A DNA stretch of 64,000 bases from a candidate division FCPU426 bacterium (GTDB taxonomy: Bacteria; Oederibacteriota; Muellerivitia; Muellerivitales; Muellerivitaceae). The DNA lies in NCBI GenBank assembly GCA_030041545.1, contig JASHNQ010000007.1, forward strand, positions 1-64,000, in the 5' to 3' direction. Positions 37,161 through 46,496 of this stretch are shown here, one piece after another. Every line of letters begins with the position of its first letter. Within the stretch, counting starts at the first letter, position 1. The notes below the pieces were generated by a model. It was not told the DNA's origin and did no database searches. It saw only the letters and a list, made by a program, of their open reading frames with translations. The position numbers and the translations under genes are program-made.

Positions 37161-37514
37161 CTAGCATGCTTTCAGCCACTGTTCCAAGTTCCGGTCGACC
37201 TCATTGAGCCGCTTGGCCCAGCGTTCTTCCAACTCAGGGGAAAGGAGGTTCTTTCTCCGGCAGAGGCTCATCAAGGGCACGCACTCGTGGGTCAAGGACA
37301 GGGCTTGCTCCAGGAACCTTCCAGTGCGGGCCGGGCTCCCGGAATCCTTGGCCTTTTGCACGGCCTGGGAAAGCTCGTGGACTTGGCGCTTCAGGCGCGA
37401 GATGGCCTCGTGCTTGAGGGCCCAAGGCAGGTTCTGGTAGGTTTTGTTGATCTCGCCCGCCAGGTCACCACAAAGGGCGGGCAAATCAACGCTTAAAAAA
37501 TCCGATGAAGCCAA
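37161..37514 (-). CDS. Four-helix-bundle protein (S23/Avd-like)
   Basis: The best start is TTG 37514, which follows AAGGAAG; this gives 117 residues. It is nearly all helical (LKHEAISRLKRQVHELSQAV, then GRFLEQALSLTHECVPLMSL and ERWAKRLNEVDRNLEQWLK), resembling the small four-helix proteins encoded in 23S intervening sequences and diversity-generating cassettes. Function unknown. Its first 24 residues are duplicated at the head of the pseudogene at 34909-35417. The in-frame extension to 37664 (MKKKAPSLKLWTVLGL...) probably belongs to the 5' remnant of the tenth paralogue. Confidence 0.5.
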   Translation of the reverse strand: MASSDFLSVDLPALCGDLAGEINKTYQNLPWALKHEAISRLKRQVHELSQAVQKAKDSGSPARTGRFLEQALSLTHECVPLMSLCRRKNLLSPELEERWAKRLNEVDRNLEQWLKAC

Positions 37515-37664
37515 GCGGGCTTCCTTTATTGAGCTACTGTGGGTTTGCCAAACGGATGATTCCGAAAAAGAATTATGCAAAAGGCTCATGAAAAAACCAA
37601 GGAAGATTTTGGAGGGAAGGCCCAACACCGTCCAAAGCTTGAGGGAGGGCGCTTTTTTTTTCAT
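37515..37664 (-). pseudogene. Probable 5' remnant of the tenth glycosyltransferase paralogue
   Basis: The ATG at 37664 overlaps the paralogue K stop (ATGA), as in the other coupled pairs. The encoded MKKKAPS-LKLWTVLGL-PSKIFLGFFM resembles the first membrane segments of the array proteins (AKLWIGFFGILLP), then similarity is lost and the frame runs into the four-helix gene. The similarity is short, so the call leans on position and coupling. Confidence 0.4.
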
Positions 37665-39790
37665 GGTTTCGGGTTTCCGGCCTGCGGAGAAACGCCCTTC
37701 AAGTAGCTAGCTGCGTCCGTGCGATTCCCTGGCGCCCCCAGGGCTTCCTCGAAGGCCCGGCGGGCTTGGACGGGGTCGCCGCTGAGCAGGTAAAAAACAC
37801 CGAGGCGCAGGAACAAATGGGCGGAAGGATAGCCTTGGCGCAGGGCTTCCTGCAGGGCTTTTTCGGCCCGGCCCAGGGTCTGGGGGTCCGGGACGGAGGA
37901 GTATTCCTTGAACAGCATTTCGGCCTCTTTTTCCCAGAAACAGCTGGCCAGGAAAGGATCGGCCTGGAAATCCGCGGAAACATCCTCCAGAACCCAGCGG
38001 ATTTCGGCCAAGGACTTGTCCGGGTAATAGCTGATGGCTTCATCAAGAAAGGGCCCCAGCGCCGAGTCGGCCTTTCTCCAAAGTTCCAGGACCGGGTCCC
38101 GGGAGGCTTCCAGGGGCATCACCCACAGCATGTAGCCGCCGTCGGGAATACCCTCGCCCTTGGAAAGCCAGGCGTATTTCCCGTCTGGGAACCGCCGGGC
38201 GAGAAAAGGCTGTTCGTTGGCATTGGCGAGGACGGCCGCCCATCGCGCCTTCTGGGGGTCCAGTGAGGGGTTTTGGGCCGCGTTGAAACTGTAAGTGGCG
38301 ACCTTCAAGGTTTGGTCCGGCAGGCCCGGGACAAAGTCGCTGAAAATGAGGCCCGGCCCTTTTTCCCTTGCCCATTGTTCCAGCAGCTCATAGGCGCGGT
38401 ACCGCTCCATGGATTTCGCGTAACCCCTCCAGGCGCCGGAGGAATCCCAAAGGCGGTGGTACGCTCCGAATAAGTGGAAACCGTCCAGGCCTATGGACAC
38501 CGCTAGGCAAAGGGCGGCCCCTAAAGCGGCCCGGGGAGGGCAGAGGCCGGCGGCCAGCCGGCAACCTCCCAAAGCCGTCACCACGAGAAGAACCGGGATG
38601 AGTGGGACCATGCGGAAAAATTCGGGTTCACTTGTCAAAAGGCCGGGAAGAAGGAAAACGACGAAGGCCACCAGCAGCCACAGGGAAATGGGGGATTTTT
38701 CCCCGCGGAGCAATTCCAGCAATCCCACGAAAAAAAAGGAATCCAGGAGAGGGTTCAAAAACCCACCCCAAACGGGCTGGTAGGTGTGAAAGGCAGGGTC
38801 CGCGCCCCAAAAAAGCGACGAGAGATAGGCTCGGGAAACGTTCCATTGGTTCCCGAGGGAATGGGTCAGGTGGAAGGGCGCGAGGTAAGCCAAGTAAGCC
38901 CCATAGCCCTGTGTCCACTCCAGGACCAAGAGGGGGAGGGAAAGGGCCAAAAGGGGAACCATCCAAAAAAAAGCGACCTGCTGGGAGGCCTTCCCAGAAA
39001 TTTTCAGGTCCGCCAGTAGGGTCCCCAAAACCGCCGCGACAATCACGGGCCAATGGATGTGGATGAGGAATCCCAGCCCCATCATCAAACCCAGGGCCGC
39101 CGCCGCCTTTTTCTTCGAAAGGAGGGAAGGGGCGCGCAGGAACCAGCCCAAAAGACACAGGACCGCGCATTCGCCCAGGAGCACCAAGCCGGTCATGAAG
39201 GAAAAGCGGCCCAAAAACAGGGGCCAAAAACTAAAGGCCATAAGGCAGGCGCAAAGGAAGGAAAAGGAGCCGGAAAAGAACCGCCGGGCCGCCGCGTAAG
39301 AGGCCGGCACCACCGCTACCGAAATAAGGGCCGGCAAGGCCCAAAGGGTCGTCAAGGAAACCCCGAATATCTTGAAGAAAAGGCTTAAAAGCCACACGTA
39401 AAGCGGTGGTGCGCAGCTGTCCCCGTAAAAGAGCCTCCAACTCCACTGCTTGTCCAGTTGGAGGGCGTAATAGCCATAGACGCCCTCGTCATAATGGGGC
39501 CATACCGAAAGGGTGGTGAGTTGGTAGAAGCGTAGGAAAACCACGCAGGCCCCCAGCAGGGCCCAAACCCAGGCGGGAAGGGGGGGGAGGAATTCCTTTT
39601 GGAAGAAGGGGCCGGCCTGCCTCTTCAGCGGGCGCCACAAGGCCCATAGGAAGGGAAGAAGGATTCCGAAGAAGCCGATCCAAAGCTTCGCTTCCAGGGA
39701 GAAAGGGAAGTAGGAAAGCATGGTGTTGGCGCAAAGAAAAACGCCGAAAAAAACCCAGGGAGAGGTCACGGGGAAAAATCGGGATTTCAT
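37661..39790 (-). CDS. GT39/ArnT-like glycosyltransferase, array paralogue K
   Basis: The 709 residues have the acidic pair in VWPHYDEGVYGYY (Asp101-Glu102), mid block WGGFLNPLLDSFFFVGLLELL, and C-terminal GPGLIFSDFVPG, YSFNAAQNP, ARWAAVLAN, FLARRFPDG and SCFWEKEAEML. A terminal TPR-like AHLFLRLGVFYLLSGDPVQARRAFEEAL follows. It lies 12 bp downstream of paralogue L on the same strand. It has an intact acid pair and all blocks, so it is likely active on the periplasmic face with a lipid-linked sugar. Confidence 0.72.
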   Translation of the reverse strand: MKSRFFPVTSPWVFFGVFLCANTMLSYFPFSLEAKLWIGFFGILLPFLWALWRPLKRQAGPFFQKEFLPPLPAWVWALLGACVVFLRFYQLTTLSVWPHYDEGVYGYYALQLDKQWSWRLFYGDSCAPPLYVWLLSLFFKIFGVSLTTLWALPALISVAVVPASYAAARRFFSGSFSFLCACLMAFSFWPLFLGRFSFMTGLVLLGECAVLCLLGWFLRAPSLLSKKKAAAALGLMMGLGFLIHIHWPVIVAAVLGTLLADLKISGKASQQVAFFWMVPLLALSLPLLVLEWTQGYGAYLAYLAPFHLTHSLGNQWNVSRAYLSSLFWGADPAFHTYQPVWGGFLNPLLDSFFFVGLLELLRGEKSPISLWLLVAFVVFLLPGLLTSEPEFFRMVPLIPVLLVVTALGGCRLAAGLCPPRAALGAALCLAVSIGLDGFHLFGAYHRLWDSSGAWRGYAKSMERYRAYELLEQWAREKGPGLIFSDFVPGLPDQTLKVATYSFNAAQNPSLDPQKARWAAVLANANEQPFLARRFPDGKYAWLSKGEGIPDGGYMLWVMPLEASRDPVLELWRKADSALGPFLDEAISYYPDKSLAEIRWVLEDVSADFQADPFLASCFWEKEAEMLFKEYSSVPDPQTLGRAEKALQEALRQGYPSAHLFLRLGVFYLLSGDPVQARRAFEEALGAPGNRTDAASYLKGVSPQAGNPKP

Positions 39791-39802
39791 GGAACGCCCC
39801 CC

Positions 39803-41989
39803 CTATTTCAAGTCATCCACCGGAGAAAGCCGGGCCAGGAACCGCCGGGAATCGGTGAAGTCCAAGGGCGACCGCAGGGCCCCCTCGAAAGCCCGCCGGG
39901 CTTGGGCTTTTTCGCCAGCCAAGGAATAAAGCACGCCCAAGTGGAAATAAAGGTTGGCGGCCGGGCAGCCTTTGTCCAATGCGGAAAGGAGGTTTTCGAT
40001 GGGCGCCTTCCATTCCGGTTGGGGCACTTCCCCCGGAAAGAGGCGGCCGCTGGGCATCTCCGACAACCTTCGCCCCGTGGTTTTAAAGTAGGAAGCCAAC
40101 AACAGGGATTGAAAACGAATGTCCGAAACCTTTTCCCAATAGAACGACTCTAAAAGCGGGTCGCCTTGAAAAGCGGGATAAGCCCGGTCAAGGTCGGCCA
40201 ACAGGATTCTACCGCCCGCCCCGTCGTTTTTCATGACATTGTCCTCCTGGAAGGGAACCAAGGCCCAAGCCGCCTGCTTCCACTTGTCAAAGGCTTGCGC
40301 AGGAGCCGGTTCTAAGGGATGGACCCACAACATCATGCCCCCATCGGAGGGAGGGTGGTCCTTGGAAAGCCAGAAAAACCGTCCGCCCGGGAACTGCCGG
40401 CTCAAGCAAGGCTGGTAATTCACGTTTTCGATTAAGGCGGCCCAGGCGCATTTCCCTTCGGGAATCCGCGGGTTGTAAAGTCCATCAAAGGCGGCGCAAG
40501 CAACTTCCAGGAAAGGGGGCCGAGACGGATCCACATTAAAGGACGAGAAAAAAAGCCCCGGCCCTTCCTTTTCGGCGATTCCACGCAGGATTTCCCACGC
40601 TTTCACGTCGACTGCGGGTTTTTGGGCGGGATTGACCGTGTCGATGTCCAAGGAAGTGTAGTGAAGATTCATTCCATCCAGTCCCATGGAAAGCATCAGG
40701 AGGCCGCCGAGGAGGAGTTTCACCTTTCCCTTAGGTAAGGACTCGGCCAATTGAAGGAAGCCCAGCACCACGACGCCGTATACCAGCGGGACCAGATGGA
40801 CTAAGTGGAAAACATTAAACATCCCCGAAAAGAGGATCGGCACAAAGCCGATTAGGACCGCCCAGCCCATAGGCCCGGCCGCCGGATGCCGGCGATGGCG
40901 GAAAAGGGCAAGGAGACCCGTGAAGAAGAAGCCGCCGGTCACGGGGTTCAATAAGCCTCCCCAAGCAGGGCCGTAGGAAAAGTAACCCTTCCATCCCATC
41001 CAAAAAACCGCTCCAACATTCTCCAAAGCCGAAAGGGGCCACTCTGCGGCCCCACCGTTTTGGGCTTGGGGGTTCAGGGCGAACAAGCCCCACAGATAGC
41101 CCCCGAAGCCCGTTTGAACCGCCGCAATTCCCAGTGGAAGGGCAGTCAAAACGGCGGTGAGGACGAAAACTCCCATGCCGACGGCCTTCCGGGGTTTTTT
41201 CACCGGCTCCAGGATTTTCCAGCAGGCTCCTCCTATAAAAAGGGCCACCAAGATCCACGAAAAATAGGTGTAAAAACCCGATCCCACGCAAAGCCCCAAA
41301 AGGACCAGGAAGGCCCAGCGGCTTTTCGGAGTGGATGCCCGGCGAAGCCACCCTAAGAGCCACAGGCCGACCCATTCCCAAAGGAGCATCAAAAGGCCCT
41401 GGTGCGCGAAGCGCCCGGCAAGAACCGGCCAAAAGCCCAAAGAGACGAAAAGGAACAACCAGAAGGAAAAACCCTTGGCGAAAAAATTCCGGGAGGCCGC
41501 GTAGGAAAGGAAGGCGCAGGCGGTGGAAATCAAGGCGCTCAACAGGCGCATGGCGGCCAAGGACGGCCCGAAAGCCTTGAACCCAAGCGCCAGGGCCCAG
41601 TTGAAAAGAGGCGGCAATTGGGTAGCCGATTGAAAAAACCTCCAATTCCAGTGTTCCGCCAGGTCCATGGCGTAAAAGCCATTGACCGCTTCATCATACA
41701 AGGGAAAGCCGGGGAAGGAATTCAACCCAAAGAAACGGACCCCAGCCGCCCCCAGGACCGCTACCGGTAGGGCCCAAACCCAGGCGGGAAAGGATGGAAG
41801 GAATTCCTTTTGAAACCGTCCATTGGTTTGGGGAGTGGGCAGGAAACGCAGGGCCAATAGAAAGGGAAAAAGAATTCCCAAAAGGCCGACCGCCAGTTTG
41901 GCCCCCCAGGGGAGTTTTGAATAGGAAAGCAGGCTGTTGGAGGCGAGGAAAAGGAGGAAAAGGAAAAACCAAGATTTTGACCCGCTCAT
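39803..41989 (-). CDS. GT39/ArnT-like glycosyltransferase, array paralogue L
   Basis: The start ATG at 41989 overlaps the stop of paralogue M (ATGA). The 728 residues have FPLYDEAVNGFYAMD (Asp99-Glu100), mid block WGGLLNPVTGGFFFTG, and C-terminal GPGLFFSSF, FDGLYNP (diverged from FNAARNP), CAWAALIENVNYQPCLSRQFPGG and FYWEKVSDI. It ends in a TPR-like segment (LYFHLGVLYSLAGEKAQARRAFEGAL). The changed C-terminal block suggests a different acceptor from the other copies; this is inference. Confidence 0.72.
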   Translation of the reverse strand: MSGSKSWFFLFLLFLASNSLLSYSKLPWGAKLAVGLLGILFPFLLALRFLPTPQTNGRFQKEFLPSFPAWVWALPVAVLGAAGVRFFGLNSFPGFPLYDEAVNGFYAMDLAEHWNWRFFQSATQLPPLFNWALALGFKAFGPSLAAMRLLSALISTACAFLSYAASRNFFAKGFSFWLFLFVSLGFWPVLAGRFAHQGLLMLLWEWVGLWLLGWLRRASTPKSRWAFLVLLGLCVGSGFYTYFSWILVALFIGGACWKILEPVKKPRKAVGMGVFVLTAVLTALPLGIAAVQTGFGGYLWGLFALNPQAQNGGAAEWPLSALENVGAVFWMGWKGYFSYGPAWGGLLNPVTGGFFFTGLLALFRHRRHPAAGPMGWAVLIGFVPILFSGMFNVFHLVHLVPLVYGVVVLGFLQLAESLPKGKVKLLLGGLLMLSMGLDGMNLHYTSLDIDTVNPAQKPAVDVKAWEILRGIAEKEGPGLFFSSFNVDPSRPPFLEVACAAFDGLYNPRIPEGKCAWAALIENVNYQPCLSRQFPGGRFFWLSKDHPPSDGGMMLWVHPLEPAPAQAFDKWKQAAWALVPFQEDNVMKNDGAGGRILLADLDRAYPAFQGDPLLESFYWEKVSDIRFQSLLLASYFKTTGRRLSEMPSGRLFPGEVPQPEWKAPIENLLSALDKGCPAANLYFHLGVLYSLAGEKAQARRAFEGALRSPLDFTDSRRFLARLSPVDDLK

Positions 41990-44085
41990 GGGCGATTCCT
42001 TCCGGCGGCCGTTTCCAGTGAGGCCAGGTCCCTGGGGGCGTCCGTCAAATCCATCGGGGCGTGGAGGGCCTTCCCAAACGCCCACCGGGCATCCTCCCCA
42101 TCGCCGGTTTGCGCGTAAAAGGACCCCAGCCGCCAAAAGAGGTTGGCCGCCGGGTACCCTTTTTGGATTGCCGTTTTAAGGTATTTTAAGGAATCCACGC
42201 TGTCCTTGAACCCGGAGACCCGGAAGGAGAGATCCGACAGCTTTTCCCAATAACAAGATTGAAGGAAGGGATCGCCCTCAAAAGCGGGCTCCGCCTTTTG
42301 AAGCAGGGGCAAAAGCACCCAGGGGTCCTTGTAGGGACAGCCTTCGTAGGCATGGGAGGCCGCCCGCCATTTCTCAAAATCCGGCCGGGTGGCCGGGGTT
42401 ACCGGGGCCACCCAAAGCATCCAGCCGCCGTCGGGCCGGTTCAGGCCCCCGGAAAGCGCGAAGGCCCGCGCTTGGGGGAAGCGTTTTTGGAGGAAGGGTT
42501 TGTAGTTCACGTTGGCCAGGACCGCGGCCCAGGAGGCTTTTTCCAGGGAAAGAGATGGATTTTGGGCGGCGTTGATGGGATATTCCAACACGAAAAGGCT
42601 CTGGTCACAGAGGCCCGGAACGAAACCGTCGAATATCAGGCCGGGGCCTTGTTCGGAGTCCATCTTTTGGAGCAGGGCATGGGCCCGGTAACGCTCCATC
42701 GACTTCCCGTAGCCGATCCAGGACGCGGGCGAATCCCAGATACCCTGATATTTGACCGCCAAATGGTAGAAATCCAGCCCGGCGAAGGCCAAACCCAGGC
42801 CCCAAAGCATGAACACCAAGCGCAAGGGGGTGAGGCCGGCCAACAGTCTGCGCCATCCCAATCCACACGCGAAAAGCAGCACCGGCAGGACGGGCAGCAC
42901 CCGCAGCGGCTCCCGCGTGGAAGTCGCCATACCGGGAAGGAGAAACAACAGGGCCGCCGCCAGCCACCCCCAGCCCGCCCACCGGCCGCTTTTTAAAAGT
43001 TCCAGGAATCCCAGAAGCAAGAAGGAATCCAGCAGGGGATCCAGGAAGCCGCCCCACACGGGCTGGTAGGTGTGGAACGACGGGTCCAGGCCCCCAAAAA
43101 TCGCCGATAGGTAGGAAAGGGAAACGTCCCATTGACGCCCCATATCCCCCCTTTGGGACCAAAACCCCACTTGCGAGCCGTAGCTTCGCACTGCGTCCCC
43201 AAGGCCAGCCCTCCAAAGGGGGGCCAAGAGCAAAACCCCCCCCGCAGCCCAAATCGCCAAAGGTGTCCAGGAGCGGGGTTTTCGGCGCAGGCAGTCCACC
43301 AGGACCGCGGCGCCCGACAGGAACGCCACCGTGGCCCAGGAAATAAAAACGTAAAAGCCGGTTCCCGCCGCCGCGCCCAAGGCCAGCGCCCTCCAGTTGC
43401 GGGAGGAGGAAGAAGGGGATTTAAGGTAAAAACCCAAAAGGCCGAAGGTGAGGAATTCCGCCAAAAGCACCAAGACCATCTGGTCGCCGACGCGCCCCAC
43501 GTAGAGGGGCCAGAAGCTGAAGGCCGCCAGCCAGGTGGTTAAGAGGGAAAGGGACCTTGAGAAAAACATCTGGGAACACCATGCCGCCGCGGCCACGGTC
43601 AAGGCGGACAAAAGGGCCGGATAGAACCAGAGACAGAAAAGGGAAGGCTTGAGCCATCGGAACAAAAAGGCCAGGCCCCACGCGTAGCCGGCGGGAAAAT
43701 TCGCCCCTTCCGGGAACAATCCCAAGCCCTGTTGGTTGAAACGCACCGCCAGCCAACCCCAAAGCCCGTCGTCGTAAAAAGGCCAGACCGACAAGGCGGT
43801 GAGTTTGTAAAACCGGACGAAAACCGCGCAAGCCCCCAGTAGGACCCAAACCCAGGCGGGAAGGGGTGGCAGGAATTCCTTTTGAAATAGCACGGCGGGT
43901 TCGGGCGCGGGAAGGAAACGCAGGGCCAGAAGGAAAGGAAAGAGGATTCCCAAAAAGCCGACCCCTAGCTTGGCTCCGGGGGAAAGGGGAAAATAGGAAA
44001 GGAGGATGTTGGAAACCAGGAACACCAGGAAATAAGCCCATGGCGCGGGACAAAAAGCATGGGATTTCCCAACGGGTCGAACCAT
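41986..44085 (-). CDS. GT39/ArnT-like glycosyltransferase, array paralogue M
   Basis: This is the first gene of the presumed long operon. The 699 residues have VWPFYDDGLWGW (Asp105-Asp106), mid block WGGFLDPLLDSFLLLGFLELL, and C-terminal GPGLIFDGFVPG, YPINAAQNP, ASWAAVLANVNYKPFLQKRFP and SCYWEKLSDL, with a terminal TPR-like segment (LFWRLGSFYAQTGDGEDARWAFGKAL). No ribosome site precedes the ATG; a TAAAAT hexamer ends 5 bases before it, suggesting a leaderless transcript. Confidence 0.72.
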   Translation of the reverse strand: MVRPVGKSHAFCPAPWAYFLVFLVSNILLSYFPLSPGAKLGVGFLGILFPFLLALRFLPAPEPAVLFQKEFLPPLPAWVWVLLGACAVFVRFYKLTALSVWPFYDDGLWGWLAVRFNQQGLGLFPEGANFPAGYAWGLAFLFRWLKPSLFCLWFYPALLSALTVAAAAWCSQMFFSRSLSLLTTWLAAFSFWPLYVGRVGDQMVLVLLAEFLTFGLLGFYLKSPSSSSRNWRALALGAAAGTGFYVFISWATVAFLSGAAVLVDCLRRKPRSWTPLAIWAAGGVLLLAPLWRAGLGDAVRSYGSQVGFWSQRGDMGRQWDVSLSYLSAIFGGLDPSFHTYQPVWGGFLDPLLDSFLLLGFLELLKSGRWAGWGWLAAALLFLLPGMATSTREPLRVLPVLPVLLFACGLGWRRLLAGLTPLRLVFMLWGLGLAFAGLDFYHLAVKYQGIWDSPASWIGYGKSMERYRAHALLQKMDSEQGPGLIFDGFVPGLCDQSLFVLEYPINAAQNPSLSLEKASWAAVLANVNYKPFLQKRFPQARAFALSGGLNRPDGGWMLWVAPVTPATRPDFEKWRAASHAYEGCPYKDPWVLLPLLQKAEPAFEGDPFLQSCYWEKLSDLSFRVSGFKDSVDSLKYLKTAIQKGYPAANLFWRLGSFYAQTGDGEDARWAFGKALHAPMDLTDAPRDLASLETAAGRNRP

Positions 44086-44153
44086 GGGTCATTTTATCGG
44101 TTTTTGAAAAGAATGGCATTTTCAAAAAAAGGGGAGCCTATAGAATGATTTAA
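44086..44153. promoter_or_regulatory. Divergent promoter region with palindrome
   Basis: Toward paralogue M there is TAAAAT 5 bases before its ATG. Toward the plus-strand gene there is TATAGAAT 7 bases before its ATG. Between them TTTTGAAAA (44102-44110) and TTTTCAAAA (44119-44127) form a 9-bp inverted repeat, a candidate shared operator. Confidence 0.45.
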
Positions 44154-46433
44154 ATGTTCCGCAGCCCAAGGCTGACATTGAGAAAATGGCGCGACCGCCT
44201 CCTGGCCTCGCCCTCCTTCCTTTTGGGGAATCCCGCGGGGCGCGCGTGGAAAAATCCAAAGGGGTTCGAGTATTATTTTTTAAGCGCCATCAACGGCCTT
44301 TCATTTTTCAGGATCTTCCTGGGTTTTTACCTGGCCGCGGGAAGAACCAAGAACGATGATTTCAAATTGTACCTATTGGGCTGGCTGTTTTTCCCGGCCC
44401 TCGGCCTGTTGTCCGGAAATTTCATCGACGATCTGCGCGACCGATGGCGGCCGCAAAACCCCTATTTCTATCCGGTCCTCCTTTTCCTGAATTTTACGTT
44501 CGCGCTTTTTGCCCTGCATCCGGCCCAATGGGCCCTCCCCGGATGGGTCCTGGCCAGCTGTTTTTTACTTCTCCAAATCCTGGCCCTTGCGACGATCCAA
44601 ATCCTCGAACGGTTTTTTCCGAACCCCCGGGGGAAATGGCGCGGGATACCCTATCTTTTAATGTTCCTTTCCTTTGGATTATGGTTTTTTAAAACCCAAA
44701 CCTTCCTGTCCCAAGACATGGGTCATTGGACCCTCGCCCGTGGATTGGCCCTTGTTGGAATCGTGGCGGCGTTGTATGGGGACGGTTCCGCCTGGGGAAA
44801 GGATCCGGACGGAGGCAAACCGGGATTTTTCTCAAACCTGTTTTTTCACGCCTTGGGGTTTATTTTCATCTTGGTCATGGTCGTTGAACCTGGTTTTACC
44901 TATGACCCCTACCATTACGCCTCCTACCTGGGACCCTTGAGCGATATGTGCGCCGGGAAAACCCTCTTGTTCAACGTCAGCGCCCAATACGGGATCCTGG
45001 TTTATTACTTCCTGCGTTTCTTTTTCCTTTTCCTTCCCTTGGGGTATACCTCCCTTTGCCTCCTGCTGACGGCGGCCTATATCCTCCAGTATTTTTTGTT
45101 TTATTTTACCGCCCGGAAACTGTTCTGGTCCGAATTCCTGTCCTTTTTCGCGTTGGCGGCCCTTCTTCTCCTGAACTATTTCGCACCCGAAGGCCAGGCC
45201 ACCTGGTATCCCTCCATCGGCCCCCTTCGGTTCGGTTTTATTTACTTGCTCATGGCTTTGGTGGTCCTGCGGAACCGCCATCCCCGCCGCCGAAGCCTCT
45301 TTTTAAGGCTGGAAGCGGCCGTGGCCGCCACGGCGTTTCTTTGGAGTTTTGAGGTTTGCCTTTTTATCCTTCCCGCCTACCTCGGCTTGGCCGCCTACGA
45401 GTCACTGGAAGCCCGGCGCGGCCGCCTCCGCTTCGAGGCCCTAGGTTTCCGGAATAGGGTTTCGGGGTTACTGGTTTTTGCCGCCCTCCTCCTGGCCTTT
45501 TTTTACCTGGACGTGATCCGCCGGAACGGGAAACCACCCCAATGGTCCCTTTATTTCGACTATAACGCCCTCCACTTGGGCGGTTTTTTCCTTCGGTGGA
45601 TGCCGGCGTCAGGCTGTTGGTGGTCCGTCCTGGCTGTCTTGTATTTTTCCTTTTTCGCCGTATTAGGCGCCGTCTTCCGGGCCCCGGACCGCGTGGATAG
45701 GTTCCCGAACTTCAATGCCGTTGTGCTCCTGACTTTTTACGGCATCACCCAGTTTTATTACTACGTGGGGCGGGCCGTCGGATTCAATTTACTGGCCGTT
45801 TCCATGCCCAGCCTCCTGCTTTTCCTTTATTGGCTGTTTTTTTTGAGAAGGTACGACCTCCCTTCGGCCCCGCCGATCTTAAAAAAGGGCGCCTTTGCCC
45901 TGGGCGTCCTCGCGATCGGGATCTATCTTCCCTTGTTTGTCCCCCGGGCGCTTCAAAAGATCCAATATAAAAAGGCCTCCCTTCCCGATTTGTGGGACAA
46001 CATCGTCCATCGACCCTGGGACGAGGGCCGGCAAAATTCCTTTGCCCAAACCGCGGAATCCCTCATGTCGAAATACTCGGGGACAAAGAAGGAATTGGTT
46101 TATTTCTTCGGGGACTATAAGGGCCTGGAAGTTTCCATGTATTGCGGAAGAGTGAAGGTTTATCCCTATAACAACGTCTTCGAAGCCGATATCTGCCCGG
46201 CCATCCGCGCAAGGCTTCTTGCCTTTGACCCAAAACTGAAGCCCGGGGACTGCATTTACCTTTCGAAGGACTTCAGCCAAACCGAAGTTTATTACGAATA
46301 CCCGGATTCCAGCCAGCACCTGCTGTCCAACCTTGAGCCCACGCTCTTGTCCTTCCTGGCTTCCAAGTACCAATTCAACCAAGTGGAAGAGAAGGACGGC
46401 ATCGCGGTGTTCCGGGTGACCGGGGCGCGGTAA
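44154..46433 (+). CDS. Large polytopic membrane protein of unknown function
   Basis: The 759 residues have about 14 hydrophobic spans, Phe/Leu-rich, and a C-terminal soluble tail (about 620-759). A loop reads DPYHYASYLGPLSDMCAGKT then QYGILVYYFLRFF, reminiscent of the lipid-sugar-binding loop of GT-C or polymerase-type proteins, but I recognise no family. It does not share the array's C-terminal blocks. No ribosome site is evident and a TATAGAAT box ends 7 bases before the ATG. It uses more AT-ending codons (TTT) than the neighbouring paralogues. A role in glycan assembly is inferred from position only. Confidence 0.5.
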   Translation: MFRSPRLTLRKWRDRLLASPSFLLGNPAGRAWKNPKGFEYYFLSAINGLSFFRIFLGFYLAAGRTKNDDFKLYLLGWLFFPALGLLSGNFIDDLRDRWRPQNPYFYPVLLFLNFTFALFALHPAQWALPGWVLASCFLLLQILALATIQILERFFPNPRGKWRGIPYLLMFLSFGLWFFKTQTFLSQDMGHWTLARGLALVGIVAALYGDGSAWGKDPDGGKPGFFSNLFFHALGFIFILVMVVEPGFTYDPYHYASYLGPLSDMCAGKTLLFNVSAQYGILVYYFLRFFFLFLPLGYTSLCLLLTAAYILQYFLFYFTARKLFWSEFLSFFALAALLLLNYFAPEGQATWYPSIGPLRFGFIYLLMALVVLRNRHPRRRSLFLRLEAAVAATAFLWSFEVCLFILPAYLGLAAYESLEARRGRLRFEALGFRNRVSGLLVFAALLLAFFYLDVIRRNGKPPQWSLYFDYNALHLGGFFLRWMPASGCWWSVLAVLYFSFFAVLGAVFRAPDRVDRFPNFNAVVLLTFYGITQFYYYVGRAVGFNLLAVSMPSLLLFLYWLFFLRRYDLPSAPPILKKGAFALGVLAIGIYLPLFVPRALQKIQYKKASLPDLWDNIVHRPWDEGRQNSFAQTAESLMSKYSGTKKELVYFFGDYKGLEVSMYCGRVKVYPYNNVFEADICPAIRARLLAFDPKLKPGDCIYLSKDFSQTEVYYEYPDSSQHLLSNLEPTLLSFLASKYQFNQVEEKDGIAVFRVTGAR

Positions 46434-46496
46434 TTTTTTCCAAGCCCCCCATCTCCAAAGGCGATCACGGGGGGGAAATCCGCCCAGGAGCCCTTT

